64,000 nt of DNA from Caenorhabditis elegans (lineage: Eukaryota > Nematoda > Chromadorea > Rhabditida > Rhabditidae): contig NC_003280.10 in assembly GCF_000002985.6 (NCBI RefSeq), forward strand, positions 5,638,501 to 5,702,500, written 5' to 3'. Positions 1-11,273 of this stretch are shown piece after piece. The notes under the pieces are model-generated. The model worked only from the letters and a program-made list of their open reading frames with translations, was not told where the DNA came from and made no database searches. Position numbers and translations under genes: made by a program. Within the stretch, counting starts at the first letter, position 1; each line of letters starts with the position of its first letter.

Positions 1-1122
1 TCACTGAAAAGTCAACCGGTACGCGGCTGGTCTTAAAAGCAGAACTACCAGGTTCTCCATCAAATGTGAGTTTTCGCAAAAGCGCCAAAGTTTTTAAATT
101 TTATTCATAAGTTTAGGATCTTCGAATAGAGTTGGTTACTATGCTAAGAGTGTTTCGAAGTTACGTTCCGGAAGTGACAGGTATGTAGTACATTTCTATT
201 TTGAGAAAGTTTTTTTTTTCAGATAAAGGTGTATTCAATGGAACGAAATTCTTGATAATGCCTTTGTTCGGGAAATCACTCGAAGACATTATTGGTGCTC
301 TCCCAGGCAATAAATGTTCATTATCGACTGCCATTGGGTCGCTCTACCAATGCCTTGAAGCCATAGAGTTGTCCATTGGTCCCACTATCTGCACCGGGAT
401 CTGAAACCCGGGAATTTTTGTGTGGGTAGTGGAAAAGACATTCGACGTATTTTTTTGGTGGATTTTGGAATGAGTCGTCGATACTGTGGTCAAGATAATG
501 TAATCTATCAGCCCCGAACAAGATGCCAATTTCGGGGTACCCCCGTTTATGCGCCCAGGGCATCCCACAATCGAGCTGAACACAACCGAAAGAGTGATCT
601 GGAAAGCTGGTAAGTGGGAACAAAGGGGCGGTGTTGAGCTACTAGTGGTATAACAGGGGTTCATTCTTGAATCAACAGATTTGCACACAAAAAAATGTAT
701 TTTTCTAGGGGCTACATGATGATAGAGATGACAACCGGAAAGCTACCATGGTCGAATTTGAATGTGGAAAAAGAACTAGATGAGATCGGAGAAATGAAGA
801 GTAATTATTGGAAAGACCATATCTCTCAAAAATGTTGCATGATTGCCCAAAAGAATATAAGGAAATATTAGAGTGAGTCTTAAAACTCTATTTATTTTTA
901 TTTTTAAATTATCTTCAGGTATATCGATGGACTAAGCTTCTTTGAGGAGCCAAACTATCGTTACATATATGATGCATTGAGGCGAGTAATGAAGAGATGC
1001 CGTCTGAAGGAATTTCCTTTTGATTGGGAGCCGGCTTCTAAGAAGCGCTTCACTCTCAAATCACTTTGGCCTCGTTGTAAGTTATTTCCTATTTCGCAAA
1101 AGTTGATATTCAATTTCCAGAA
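1..1122 (+). pseudogene. TTBK/CK1-type protein kinase, 5'-truncated by window edge, two apparent frameshifts
   Basis: Exons read as 1-65, 117-180, 223-609, 709-872, 919-1076 and a final junction at 1121 that completes a TAA stop (1076 + 1121-1122). Visible kinase pieces are the ATP-binding lysine segment LVLKAE in the first exon, HRDLKPGN, VDFG and the TTBK-type segment RKSDLESW. The best match is the kinase at 61.7-62.8 kb, exon for exon. The frame breaks twice. Near 369-372 one base is missing between the αE segment (QCLEAIE) and VHWSHYLHRDLKP. A second shift lies near 818-832, between NYWKDH and MLHDCPKEYKEILE. Reading without correction gives a stop before the catalytic loop. AATAAA lies at about 1284. 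Family knowledge: TTBK/CK1-like kinases are strongly expanded in nematodes, many sperm-enriched. I infer a decaying gene; sequencing error is the alternative. Confidence 0.7.
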
Positions 1123-1935
1123 CTCGTCTTCCTTGATATCAACTTGTGGTTTCAACTTGTTGTTCATCAAGTCACTTTCAACCATTACATCAAGTTATTT
1201 CTATCAACTCTACACTACTCCATATGGTCTCTGTCAATTATCCAACACTTATGTATTTAATCGTTTTCTCGTATGTTTTTTATGAATAAAGTTTCGTGAT
1301 TCAAATTCTCAGCTTTTGACAGAAACCTTAAATAAGCCTGTGAAAACACAAAGAACCACAGGAATTGTAATTCATTCTTTGCCCGAGAGGAGTATATGAC
1401 CGAGAATCTCAAAACACTTATTTGTGCGCGACTTCAAATTAGATGAACAAAGAGGTTGATGTTCGGAACTTTTATCTAACATAGTTCCCATGAGCAAAAT
1501 TCGAAGAGTTGTCAATCACTATGTAATTGGCATTTTCATTTAAAAAAACAGAAAGAAACCTTAATCAACTCATCACTTTATTAAGCGAAAAGCGGTAAGA
1601 AATTGAAACACAAAAAAAGGAACGGGCTGTGAGAAGGGAGAAAAGGGATGAAGCTGTACTTTTATCAAGACATCAAGTTATATATAAAATTATGAATTAA
1701 AAATCTGACGGAGAGAAGGTGATACACGTAAGAGAGCAGAGAGAACAGGAGAATCGAAATAAACTTATGAAAATTGGCACATAATGCATCATTTTAGAAC
1801 CTAAGAAGCCAAGTGATATATACTAATTGGTGGAGTATATTCGTCAGTCATTGTTTTTTGTACCGGTCATGTAAAAAGTGAACGAGAGCTATAAATTGGG
1901 CAGGCAGGTAAACAGGTGAAGGTGAACGGGGATAA
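1123..1935. other. intergenic: convergent 3' ends
   Basis: No coding segment seen. The plus-strand kinase remnant ends on the left with AATAAA at about 1284. A reverse-strand AATAAA at 1577-1582 probably ends the 3' UTR (about 355 bases) of the PHF3-like gene to the right. Confidence 0.6.
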
Positions 1936-4900
1936 TCAAAATCTGCTGGTCCATTCGACTGACGGTGGTGGCGGTCCTCCGTTTGGTGGGGGCGGGCCAG
2001 GCGGCGGCATACCCAGACGAGGTGGGGGTCCTCCCATCAATGGTGGTGGTCCTTGACAATGTGATCCTCCGCGTGGAGGAGGTGGACCTCCTCTCCAACC
2101 GTTCATACCACCATGTGGGGGTGGTAAACCACCCATGGGTGGACCTCGATTTTGTGGAGAATCTGAAATTAGCATATTTTAAAACAGAAAAAGACTTTTC
2201 AAAGTATTCTTCAGATATCAATTACTAAACTCACCATGATAATATTGAGATGGTCCCATTCCAGGTCCTCCGCCTCTTTGAGGAAAACCGCCTCTCATTG
2301 AGGATCCTCTCATCATTGGAGATGGCATTCCTCTTCCTGGACCAGGTGGACCTCCGCGGAACATTGGCGGTCCTCCTCTCATAGGTGGTCCTCCTCGCAT
2401 CGGTGGCCCTCCACCTCGCATTGGTGGTGGCATTCCTCTCATTGGAGAATTCATTCCTCTCGGCGGTGGTGGTCCACCTCTCCCTCTCATCATTCCGAGT
2501 GGTGGCATTCCACGCATCGGTGGACCTCCTCTCCATGAACCTTCATGTCCTCCCATCACTGGCGGAGGCATTGAATACTGATTTTGAGATGGTGGCGTTG
2601 GTACGTTCCTATCGATATCATCTGAACCGTTATCAGTATGCCCATTATTAGCGGTCGGCAACGGATTCTTCTTTTCCTCGCTGGGAAGAGGAGGTGGAGG
2701 AGGTGGCAATATCATTGATGGTGAGAACAATGGAGGTGGTGGTGGAACTGGAAGAGGTACACCAGTTGGAGCCTTACTCATCGTCGGCGGTGGAGGTGGA
2801 GGAGGTGGAACCGGCGTAAGATCATCAGATGGAGGAGGTGGAGGTGGAGGTGGCGGAGGCGGTGATGGGGAAGAACTTCTACTCGTTGAGAAACTATCCG
2901 AATCCTCATGATTGGCTTGGATGTGTTCATTTGTGTTCCGACGATTTCCTCGCCGATTATTTCGCTTTTTAGAGCTATTCTTCGGTGGAGCAGGACAGGA
3001 TTCGGAAGGTTGTGGTGGATCAGATCCGTTTTGAGGAGGAGCTGTAAATCACAGAGTTTATTGGAATTATTCATAAATGGTGAATTTGAAATCATGAAGT
3101 TTCTTACTAAAGAAAAAAAATTACCTGTATCCATTTGCAAAAGAGGGTGATTTGGACGAGGTCTCATCATGGAATGATCGCGTCTCTCCATGTCTCTTTC
3201 CATCATATCAGTTCCATTATGGAACGGTGGTGGTGGTCTATATCCACCTCTTCTTATATTTCTTCTTTCTTCGACTTCATCCATATCTTGTGCAAATCGT
3301 TTTTCCATCTGAATCCGTCTATTCATTTCCATCAACTTTCTCATATCGGCTTCAAGTGATGATCCAGTGAGCACACTTGCTGTGAGCGCAGGTTGTGATC
3401 TATCTCTGATGTGCCCGGGACCGGATCCCATAAGAAGTTCCTGTGGAATCGGAGCAACCATCCCTCGTCGGATCGCATCGGCCACTATTTCATTATCCGT
3501 CATTCCGAGTCCTTCGAGGAACTGAGGTTGCTGAGATTGTGTTGAAGTTGCTGTCGGAGGTGGTGGTGGAACCGGTGGAGGAATTGTGAACGGTGTTGGA
3601 ACAGGTACCGGAGCAGCCACAGGAACTATGTGCGATGCCATTGGAGTGACACTTTGAGCCGTCATCGGATGCTGAGATTGAACTGCAGCAGACGATGATG
3701 GAACATCCATGGAAGCAGTGACAACATGAGGTGCCGCCGATTGTTGAGAGAAGATTGGAGGTGGACGGCTGAAGTCGAGATTCGAGCGAGAAGGAACTTC
3801 GGCGCCATTGAGAGTTTGCTCGCTTATAGATGGTTCTTCCAAATCATCGCTAGTCTGAGTCTTCTGCTTCATCTTTTCAGCCTTTTTAAGTGCTTTCTCC
3901 TCATCAATTTTCTCTTGTATAATTTGCTTGATCTTATCTTTATCAGAATCCGAAACATCTGGATCCATCATAAAATCCTTTGCAGATGCAACGATCTCTT
4001 CTGAAAAAATATTTAAAATTTTTGAATATATAGGAAAGTTTACTCACTAATTTGTTTCGCGCTGCTCACAATTTGCAGGATAAATTTAACTTTCTTGGAA
4101 GCCAAATCTTCAGAAGTAGATGGTGTCGAATGATTAACTGCTTCAGAAGTTGCATCTTCAGCATCTTTAGAACATATTTTTGGGGATATTGAAGCTCTAC
4201 TATCCTTTTTCCACGTTTCTTTTTCTTCATTTTCTTGAGTCTGTTGTCTCCAAGATGTTTGCATCAACTTCTCCCGTTCAATCCGCAACAGTTGAGATTT
4301 CATTTCAAGATCACACACTCTAACAGAATATTGAAAGCGTTCAGCAAAATTTGGACGTAGAACAACGATCAGCATGAAACAATTTTCTGTTGTACCAATG
4401 TTGTATTTGACTGGTGCAAATGTATCTGAAAATTATTATTTTTAGTTTTTTTTTTTCAAAAAATATGTTTTTTGGAAAATTGATATACTTTAAAAGAAGA
4501 AAATTGTATATTTATCATTTTTTTCATAAAAAAAACTTTGTCAACGTTTTTGAATTTCTCGTTACTTTTTTTACAAAATTTTTCGATTTTTTAGATTTTC
4601 GAGAAAAACGAAAATAGGTAGGTTTTTCCGATTTTTAGAAAAAAAACATTGTTTTTTTTTAGAAAAAATTAGCTGAAAACTTTGTTTTTTTTTTAGAAAA
4701 AGTTGTATGTAAAATTTTTCGATTTTCTATTTTTCAATTTATCGACTTTTCGATTTTCTCTGAACAAAAATTTCAAAATTGGACAACTTCTCGACAACAC
4801 TTCGTATATTGTAATGTTTTATTACATTTTTTAAGAATTATTATTAATTTAAAAAAAAAATATATATATATATAATTATTACTTTAAAAAATTTTTTTAT

Positions 4901-7900
4901 TGAAAATAGATGTCGAGACCTGATACAGTATTTTTTGAGACAAAAGTCAAAAAATTTACCATGCAATATTTCGGATCCTCTATGCGGAAAAAGAAAAACC
5001 GAAAGAATCTCATCTCCAACCGTGAAATCGAGCTGATATACAGTATCCTGATCCAAATTGTAATCCAAAACCTTCTGATAACTGTTCGAAGTACCAGCAG
5101 AAGTCAGTTTGAGCACAGCAAATGCACATGATCTAGTATCATTCATTGCATTATTAGATTCTATTAGAAACTCTTGTAAACGACGAGGAGTGTGCAAATT
5201 GAATGTCTTCTCAGCGAGATATCTATCGAATTGACGGAATAGTGGACGATTTTCATCGGATTGAGCAAAAATTGGAGTAGCAATTGAATCAAATGGCTCA
5301 TCAGCCATGTAGATTCGTATCGGAAATTCCCATTCACTTCGAGTTTCGACTCTTTCTCGCATGTCTACATCCTTTTCTTCATTTTTATTTGAATCGGAAG
5401 GCCCTTCGAAATCATATACTGGTGTAAAAGATCCACCACCAAAGTCATTATCATCTTGATCTTGATCTCTTTCCTCACGTCTTTTCTGCCTCTGTTTCTC
5501 CCATTCATCTCGTTCTTCAGCTTTCCTCCGATGCCTTGATTCTTCTTCTCGTTTCCGTCGTTCCATTTCATCCTGACGCATAGCTTCTCGAAGTTCACGA
5601 TTTCTCTCCCGCCGCTCTTCCAGATCACGTTCTTCTTTTTGCTTCCGAAGCTTTTCTTCAGCATCCGCCAGCTGCTTTGCTTGACATATTTTGCAAGTTT
5701 TTGAGAATGCGTGAGACATGTGCTCGCCGGTCGTATCACGAGAATCATCTCCTATGATTGAATCGAGTGGCTGAAAATTAATGAATATTACCCAGACGCA
5801 AAACATTGTCAATTTTGATCCAAAAATACGGTAACCGGTCTCGTCACGATAAATTGGTATTAAATGAAGAATAATTTATTTATTTACAATAAACTTTGAT
5901 ATAAAAAGAAAATCACATAAATTTTACAACTCGCGAGAAAAGTTAAGAAAAATCAATAAAGATTCTGCAGTAACACAAGTTTGAAACTACAGTACTCTTT
6001 AAACTTTAAAGTTTAAAGGCGCACACCTTGTCATATTTAATCAAAATTTGCCGTGTCGAGACCGGGAACCGTACTCTTGGAGCAAAATTTTTGAAATAAC
6101 TCACATTTTTTGATGCATTTGACCTTCTTTTAGCTTGAGTTAATCCGCCGACTGGCTTTATCTTCCAGCACATTGGATTTCTCAAAGAATTCGCATCCAA
6201 TGCAATCAATTTTTCCACAGATAATCGTTTTAACACAACCGCCGTCACGAAATCCTTGGCACTTTCAGCTTCAAAATTGTGAATGAACTGCTGTTTCCAG
6301 ACACGATATTTAGGATGAGAAATGTTACGATCACATTTATCAAATAACATTTCTTCGAGTTGATCAACAAGATCTTTCATTTCCTTCCGATCAATTCCTT
6401 TTAACTTCATCCTATCAATTCGAGCAACGACAGCGGTCTCCATATGAGTTCGATTGGCTTGTCGCAAAGAATTCGTGGTTTCTGGCTTCTTTTTGGGAAT
6501 CGGTTTCGAAAGAGCAGCTATTTTCTTTTCTCTATCTTTTGCTTTTTCCTTTTCTCGTTCAGCTTCTTTCTCCTTTTCTTTTTCCTTCTTTTTTATTGCT
6601 TCTGGATCCAATGGCTCTGGATTTTTACTCGGTACAGTACTGAACGGCATCCAATTCGGAGCAAGAAGGAAAAATGAGCAAAGTTCGCGTGAATACACAC
6701 CCGACGAAACAGTCTCTCCAGTCAATGCATTCATTACTGTAATAGTTTCAGCATTGGGATTCGTCTGAAAGTAAAATATGTTTAGATAAAATTAAAATTA
6801 AACTAAAAAAAACAAACCCTCATAACTTTTTCTACTTTTCCAGCAACGCATTTCACTGAACAGTAGTAACTACTGGCTCCCAAATAATGTTTCCACGTCT
6901 CCTCCGTCACCATAGACAACATCTTGTCGCAATTTACACATTTACTGAAACAATGAAAAATTATTTATGATACAACAAGAATTTAACATACTTTCGAAGA
7001 TGAGAAGTGCTAGGCGACTCATTTATTGGAGGTATCCACTTTTTACGTGCTTCCTGATAAAGTGCTGATAACGGCCTGAAAATTGAAAAAAAAATTAAAA
7101 TTTGATAGATATTAAAAATCAACTAACGTTTGATATGTCAGTATGAATGGGCAAACTTCAGAATCGCAAGTGAGCAATTGCTCTTCAGGGAATAATTTTA
7201 TCTCGTCAAGATATGTCTGTGATTGACCATACTCTTTCAATAGATCGCGTTCCTCCAGAAAATCATTAAATTCCTTTAACTCGGCGTGTGTTGTTGAAAT
7301 GCAATTGTATTCGGTTATAAGATCTTTACGTGACTTTCCACTGCAATCAATGTGCTGAAGATGTTTCTGATTGATTTGAAAAGAGCTTGAAGATGGTTGA
7401 GTAGAGGAATCACGTCTATTCCGTCTGAAATTATATATTTTTAGTGAAGAATATAATTTTTTTGGCGATGAAAAATTTGGAATTTGTAGCTGTCAAAATA
7501 ATTCGTAATGAGACTTCTCAAAAATTACTCAATACTTTTTTATTGGGTTCAAAATTGGGAGGAATGCTAATTTTTGCTAGAATCTACAATTTTTCCCAGC
7601 GGCCTGGTTTTTTTTAATTAGAAAAAATACTACAGGTCAACTTTTTTTGGAAAAAGGGGAGATTTTACTAAAAACATAAAATCCTAGTTTTTCGAAACTT
7701 CAAACCGAGAAACCTCATAGCTAAATTAGTTTATTTTTGCACAATTTGTTCGACATATTTATGAATTATTCTGCTCATTAAAAGGTAAAAAAGTATTTTT
7801 TAATATTTTGGAAAACCGAGTTTTTAATTTTAAAAAATGCGTACTTTTCTAACAAAGCAGGTTTATCGTCATCATCACTATCCACAGAAATCTCTTTCCG

Positions 7901-8537
7901 TTTCCTTTTTCGTTCAGCTTCAACCTCAGCCTCTCGTTTTCTTCGTTTCGAAGCAGCCTCCTCTGCTTTTCGATTTCTTTCTTCCAGCTCTTTCTGTCTT
8001 TGTTTTTCTTTTTTCGCCTTCTTTCTTTCCTCTTTCGCCCTTCTTTCTTCCTCCTCTTTTTCTTTTTTCTTCTTCATTTCCTCCTCTTTTCCATCATCTC
8101 CCACATCCTCGTCAGAATCATTCTCCAGCGCCCTTTTCGACCTTTTACGTTTTGAAGATGATGAAAAATCTGCCGAATCAGAATCTGAATCGTCCAAATA
8201 ATTCAAAATTGGAGGTTTTTCCTTCTTCTCGCTTTTCCGACGTTTCTCTTTCGACTTTGGTGTAACTTCCACGTCATCTTCTGAAAAACTGCCGATAGTC
8301 TAATCATTTATTCGAACGGTCGCTCACCTTGTTTTTCCCTTTTATTTTTCTTTTTCTTCCCAGGACGTTCACCTTTCATAAGTGCAAGAGCGACAGGAGC
8401 CTAAATTTCAAATAAAGTTTCCATGTGATATTAATTTAATAACTTACAGATTTCATGATGGCATTTTTGAGTAGTTCACCCATGGCTGGGCTCACAAGTT
8501 CTGCTTGTGGCGTAGTTACATTTGAATGTGATTTCAT
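1936..8537 (-). CDS. PHF3/DIDO-type transcription regulator with TFIIS-like and SPOC domains and a proline/glycine-rich tail
   Basis: Twelve exons on the minus strand: 8448-8537, 8328-8400, 7845-8280, 7128-7424, 6992-7075, 6818-6944, 6105-6764, 4960-5770, 4048-4425, 3125-4000, 2235-3041, 1936-2162; together 1621 residues. Residues 55-200 are very Lys/Glu/Ser rich (probably disordered, nuclear). Around 327-369 is a cysteine pattern CVNCDK...YYCSVKC that may bind zinc. About 470-640 resembles the TFIIS central domain and its extension (KYRVWKQQFIHNFE, then DTTGEHMSHAFSKTCKIC as in PHF3/DIDO/Bye1). About 755-905 looks like a SPOC domain, followed by a long tail with polyproline runs and RGGPPMRG-type repeats. 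Family role: SPOC/TFIIS-like proteins bind phosphorylated RNA polymerase II CTD and modulate elongation. The start is 5 bases after a TTTCAG acceptor, consistent with trans-splicing. No PHD finger was seen, unlike vertebrate relatives. Confidence 0.82.
5795..6095. repeat. dispersed inverted-repeat element in an intron (copy 1)
   Basis: Intron 5771-6104 of the PHF3-like gene carries facing copies of a motif: TACGGTAACCGGTCTCG near 5829 and GTGTCGAGACCGGGAACCGT near 6053, with ACAGTACTCTTTAAA and AAAGGCGCACACC between. The same blocks recur about a dozen times in this window, normally as inverted pairs, so it looks like a palindromic non-autonomous DNA element. Confidence 0.75.
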
Positions 8538-8705
8538 TTTGTCTGAAAGGGAAATTAGTATGTATATTATATCAATTTTAAAAAAATGAATAGAAGTATA
8601 TCATAATCGTTAAAACGAGTTAACAGTGTAGTACATCATATTCCGAAAATTAAAAAATAATGTTTTATACATTTTATGAACCCGTAAAAATATACAAAAA
8701 ATAAA

Positions 8706-9374
8706 TTAATCAGAGTCAGAGAAGGATGCCGTAGATTCTCCAGAAGATTCATAATTCCGTGAAGTCTGTGCCTGTGGACGAGATGGTTCATCACCGCGTT
8801 TCAAAATTGATGGGTCGACGCCTTCGGATTTCATTTTCTGTATTACACCAGCTTCAAGCACTCCCTAAAAAAAATTACAGTATTATTAAAGCAATTTCAA
8901 GTGGATAAACTCACCAATTTCAGCATTTTGAAATATTTACTATAAGCCGGGTCGTCTTTGATAAGAACCGTCGTAGTATGTTCTTCTGGTTTCTCTTCCA
9001 CTGTTTCCTCCACGATTTGTGAAGAGCTGGGATTCGATTCGTGAATTTCGTCTATTTCTGGTGCTGATGATGGTGTGGCGGTGGTTGATTTATCCTCCAA
9101 ACTCATTCCTGCCAATTTCGATTCCATCAAGCGTAACTTTCGATCGGCAGTGTCTAAACTCTGCTCTGCCTTTTCCAAAATGTCTTCCATTTTATTTCCG
9201 AAATTATTGAGCATTTCTGTCATTTTCATGATGAGACAGTTGAATGTTACTGCTGTACGGTGATGATCGATCGGAGGAACCTTAAAAAATTTAGCTTTAA
9301 AGTTTTATGATGAGATTTTAAGATATTACCTTGTTCAAATCGATTGCAGGTTTGGTTCTGGAGCTCGCATTCAT
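8706..9374 (-). CDS. ddl-1: DDL-1, WASH complex subunit CCDC53/WASHC3
   Basis: Exons 9330-9374, 8915-9280 and 8706-8864 encode 189 residues, close to the about 194 of human CCDC53. An N-terminal segment (IDLNKVPPIDHHRTAVTFNCL) is followed by a heptad-rich coiled coil over roughly residues 25-65, an acidic linker, and a conserved C-terminal stretch (YSKYFKMLKLGVLEAGVIQKM). CCDC53 belongs to the pentameric WASH complex, which drives Arp2/3 actin assembly on endosomes; worm DDL-1 is also known as a partner of HSF-1 in the insulin pathway (recalled). The start follows a TTTTTAG acceptor by 10 bases. It is second-to-last in the minus-strand cluster, 313 bases after sam-4 and 168 bases before the PHF3-like start. 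Confidence 0.88.
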
Positions 9375-9687
9375 TGCTGGTGATCTAAAAATTAATTAAT
9401 GATGCAATTAATTACAAGAAATGGAAATATGAAAAAGGCACAAACCATATAAGTTAGATTCAAAGTAAATTAATTAGATTAATTTGCGAAAAATACTAGA
9501 ATTTATGATAAATTTAGAAATCAAAATAGGATTGACGGATAAATATGTGCATGAACTAAATAAAAAATCACAAAACGGCAATGGAATTTTGATATTGCGA
9601 GAAGAAAGTGAGATAAAGCCTTCAAGACTTTTTGGGAAGGGCGATAGGGCAACAGATTCAAGAAGAGAATAAAAATTTACAAATTAA

Positions 9688-10607
<920 letters not shown>

Positions 10608-10628
10608 TCAACTTTCACAAACCTTGAT

Positions 10629-10941
10629 TTAATTTTTTGTACTATTGATGGTTGGTCCCATTTGAATTTGATCCAAACCAGTCTCGTTCCAGGTAGTGTT
10701 TGGGTCGGCGGGCTGACGAGCAATGGTGGGAATTGCGTCGGTTTCGATATCTGGCTCAAACTCGCGCGGAATTTGAATCTCGGTCTAAAAATGAATAATT
10801 TTAATTTCAATACTTACGGGTTTTACACTTTAATTATTCGAAAAGCTTGTCACAAACCTTTGGCAGACGCTGGAATATCCACTCTTTGTCCCACTCTAAA
10901 AATGTGTGATCAAGTCGAACTTCTGATGGGACGAACGACAT
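10629..10941 (-). CDS. unrecognised 79-residue conserved-looking protein, first gene of the sam-4/ddl-1 cluster
   Basis: Two exons, 10858-10941 and 10629-10784, joined by an intron with GTTTGT donor and TTTTTAG acceptor, encode 79 residues in an open frame. The start is MSFVPSEVRLDHTFLEW; the body is acidic with EFEPDIETDAIPTI and ends NSTKN. No signal peptide, membrane segment or known domain is visible. The exon boundaries agree with coding bias and with the downstream spacing (54 bases to the sam-4 ATG). An upstream acceptor (ATTACAG at about 10968) could receive the spliced leader. Its neighbours encode subunits of BORC and WASH, so a role in endolysosomal complexes is a guess from context only. 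Confidence 0.65.
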
Positions 10942-11273
10942 ACGATGGCTTTCTCCGAAGTTTCCTTATCCTGTAATCAATAATTTTATGTATTTTTAAT
11001 CGGAAACGTTTAAAATAAATGGAAAACTCCAAAAAGGAATAAAAAGAAAAATTGTGCAGACCTGGAGAGCGCGTTGAGTTTGAACACATTACGAAACGAG
11101 AGACGCAGAGAAAACCGATAACTGAACAGTTGCGCTCTACTGACAGACGACCGAAATATGAATTCTAGTCCCTCGGCCGCCAAAACGGATTTTTCAAACT
11201 CCAAATTTATTTTTCCTATTTTTTGTGTTTTTTCATCTTATTTTTAGCGCACCAAGTGTTGATCAACTATGAG
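10942..11273. promoter_or_regulatory. divergent promoter region between the sam-4 cluster and zyg-1
   Basis: About 330 bases separate the two first start codons. A TTTTTAG acceptor at 11241-11247 precedes the zyg-1 ATG (SL1-type site). An ATTACAG acceptor on the other strand at about 10968 precedes the 79-residue gene. The central part, about 11050-11200, is the least AT-rich and probably holds the core promoters. No TATA box seen. Confidence 0.5.

Noticed and set aside
2231-2536. Long Arg/Thr-rich open frame on the minus strand
   Set aside because: It is the shifted reading of the Gly/Pro/Arg repeats of the PHF3-like gene; the correct frame joins flanking exons.
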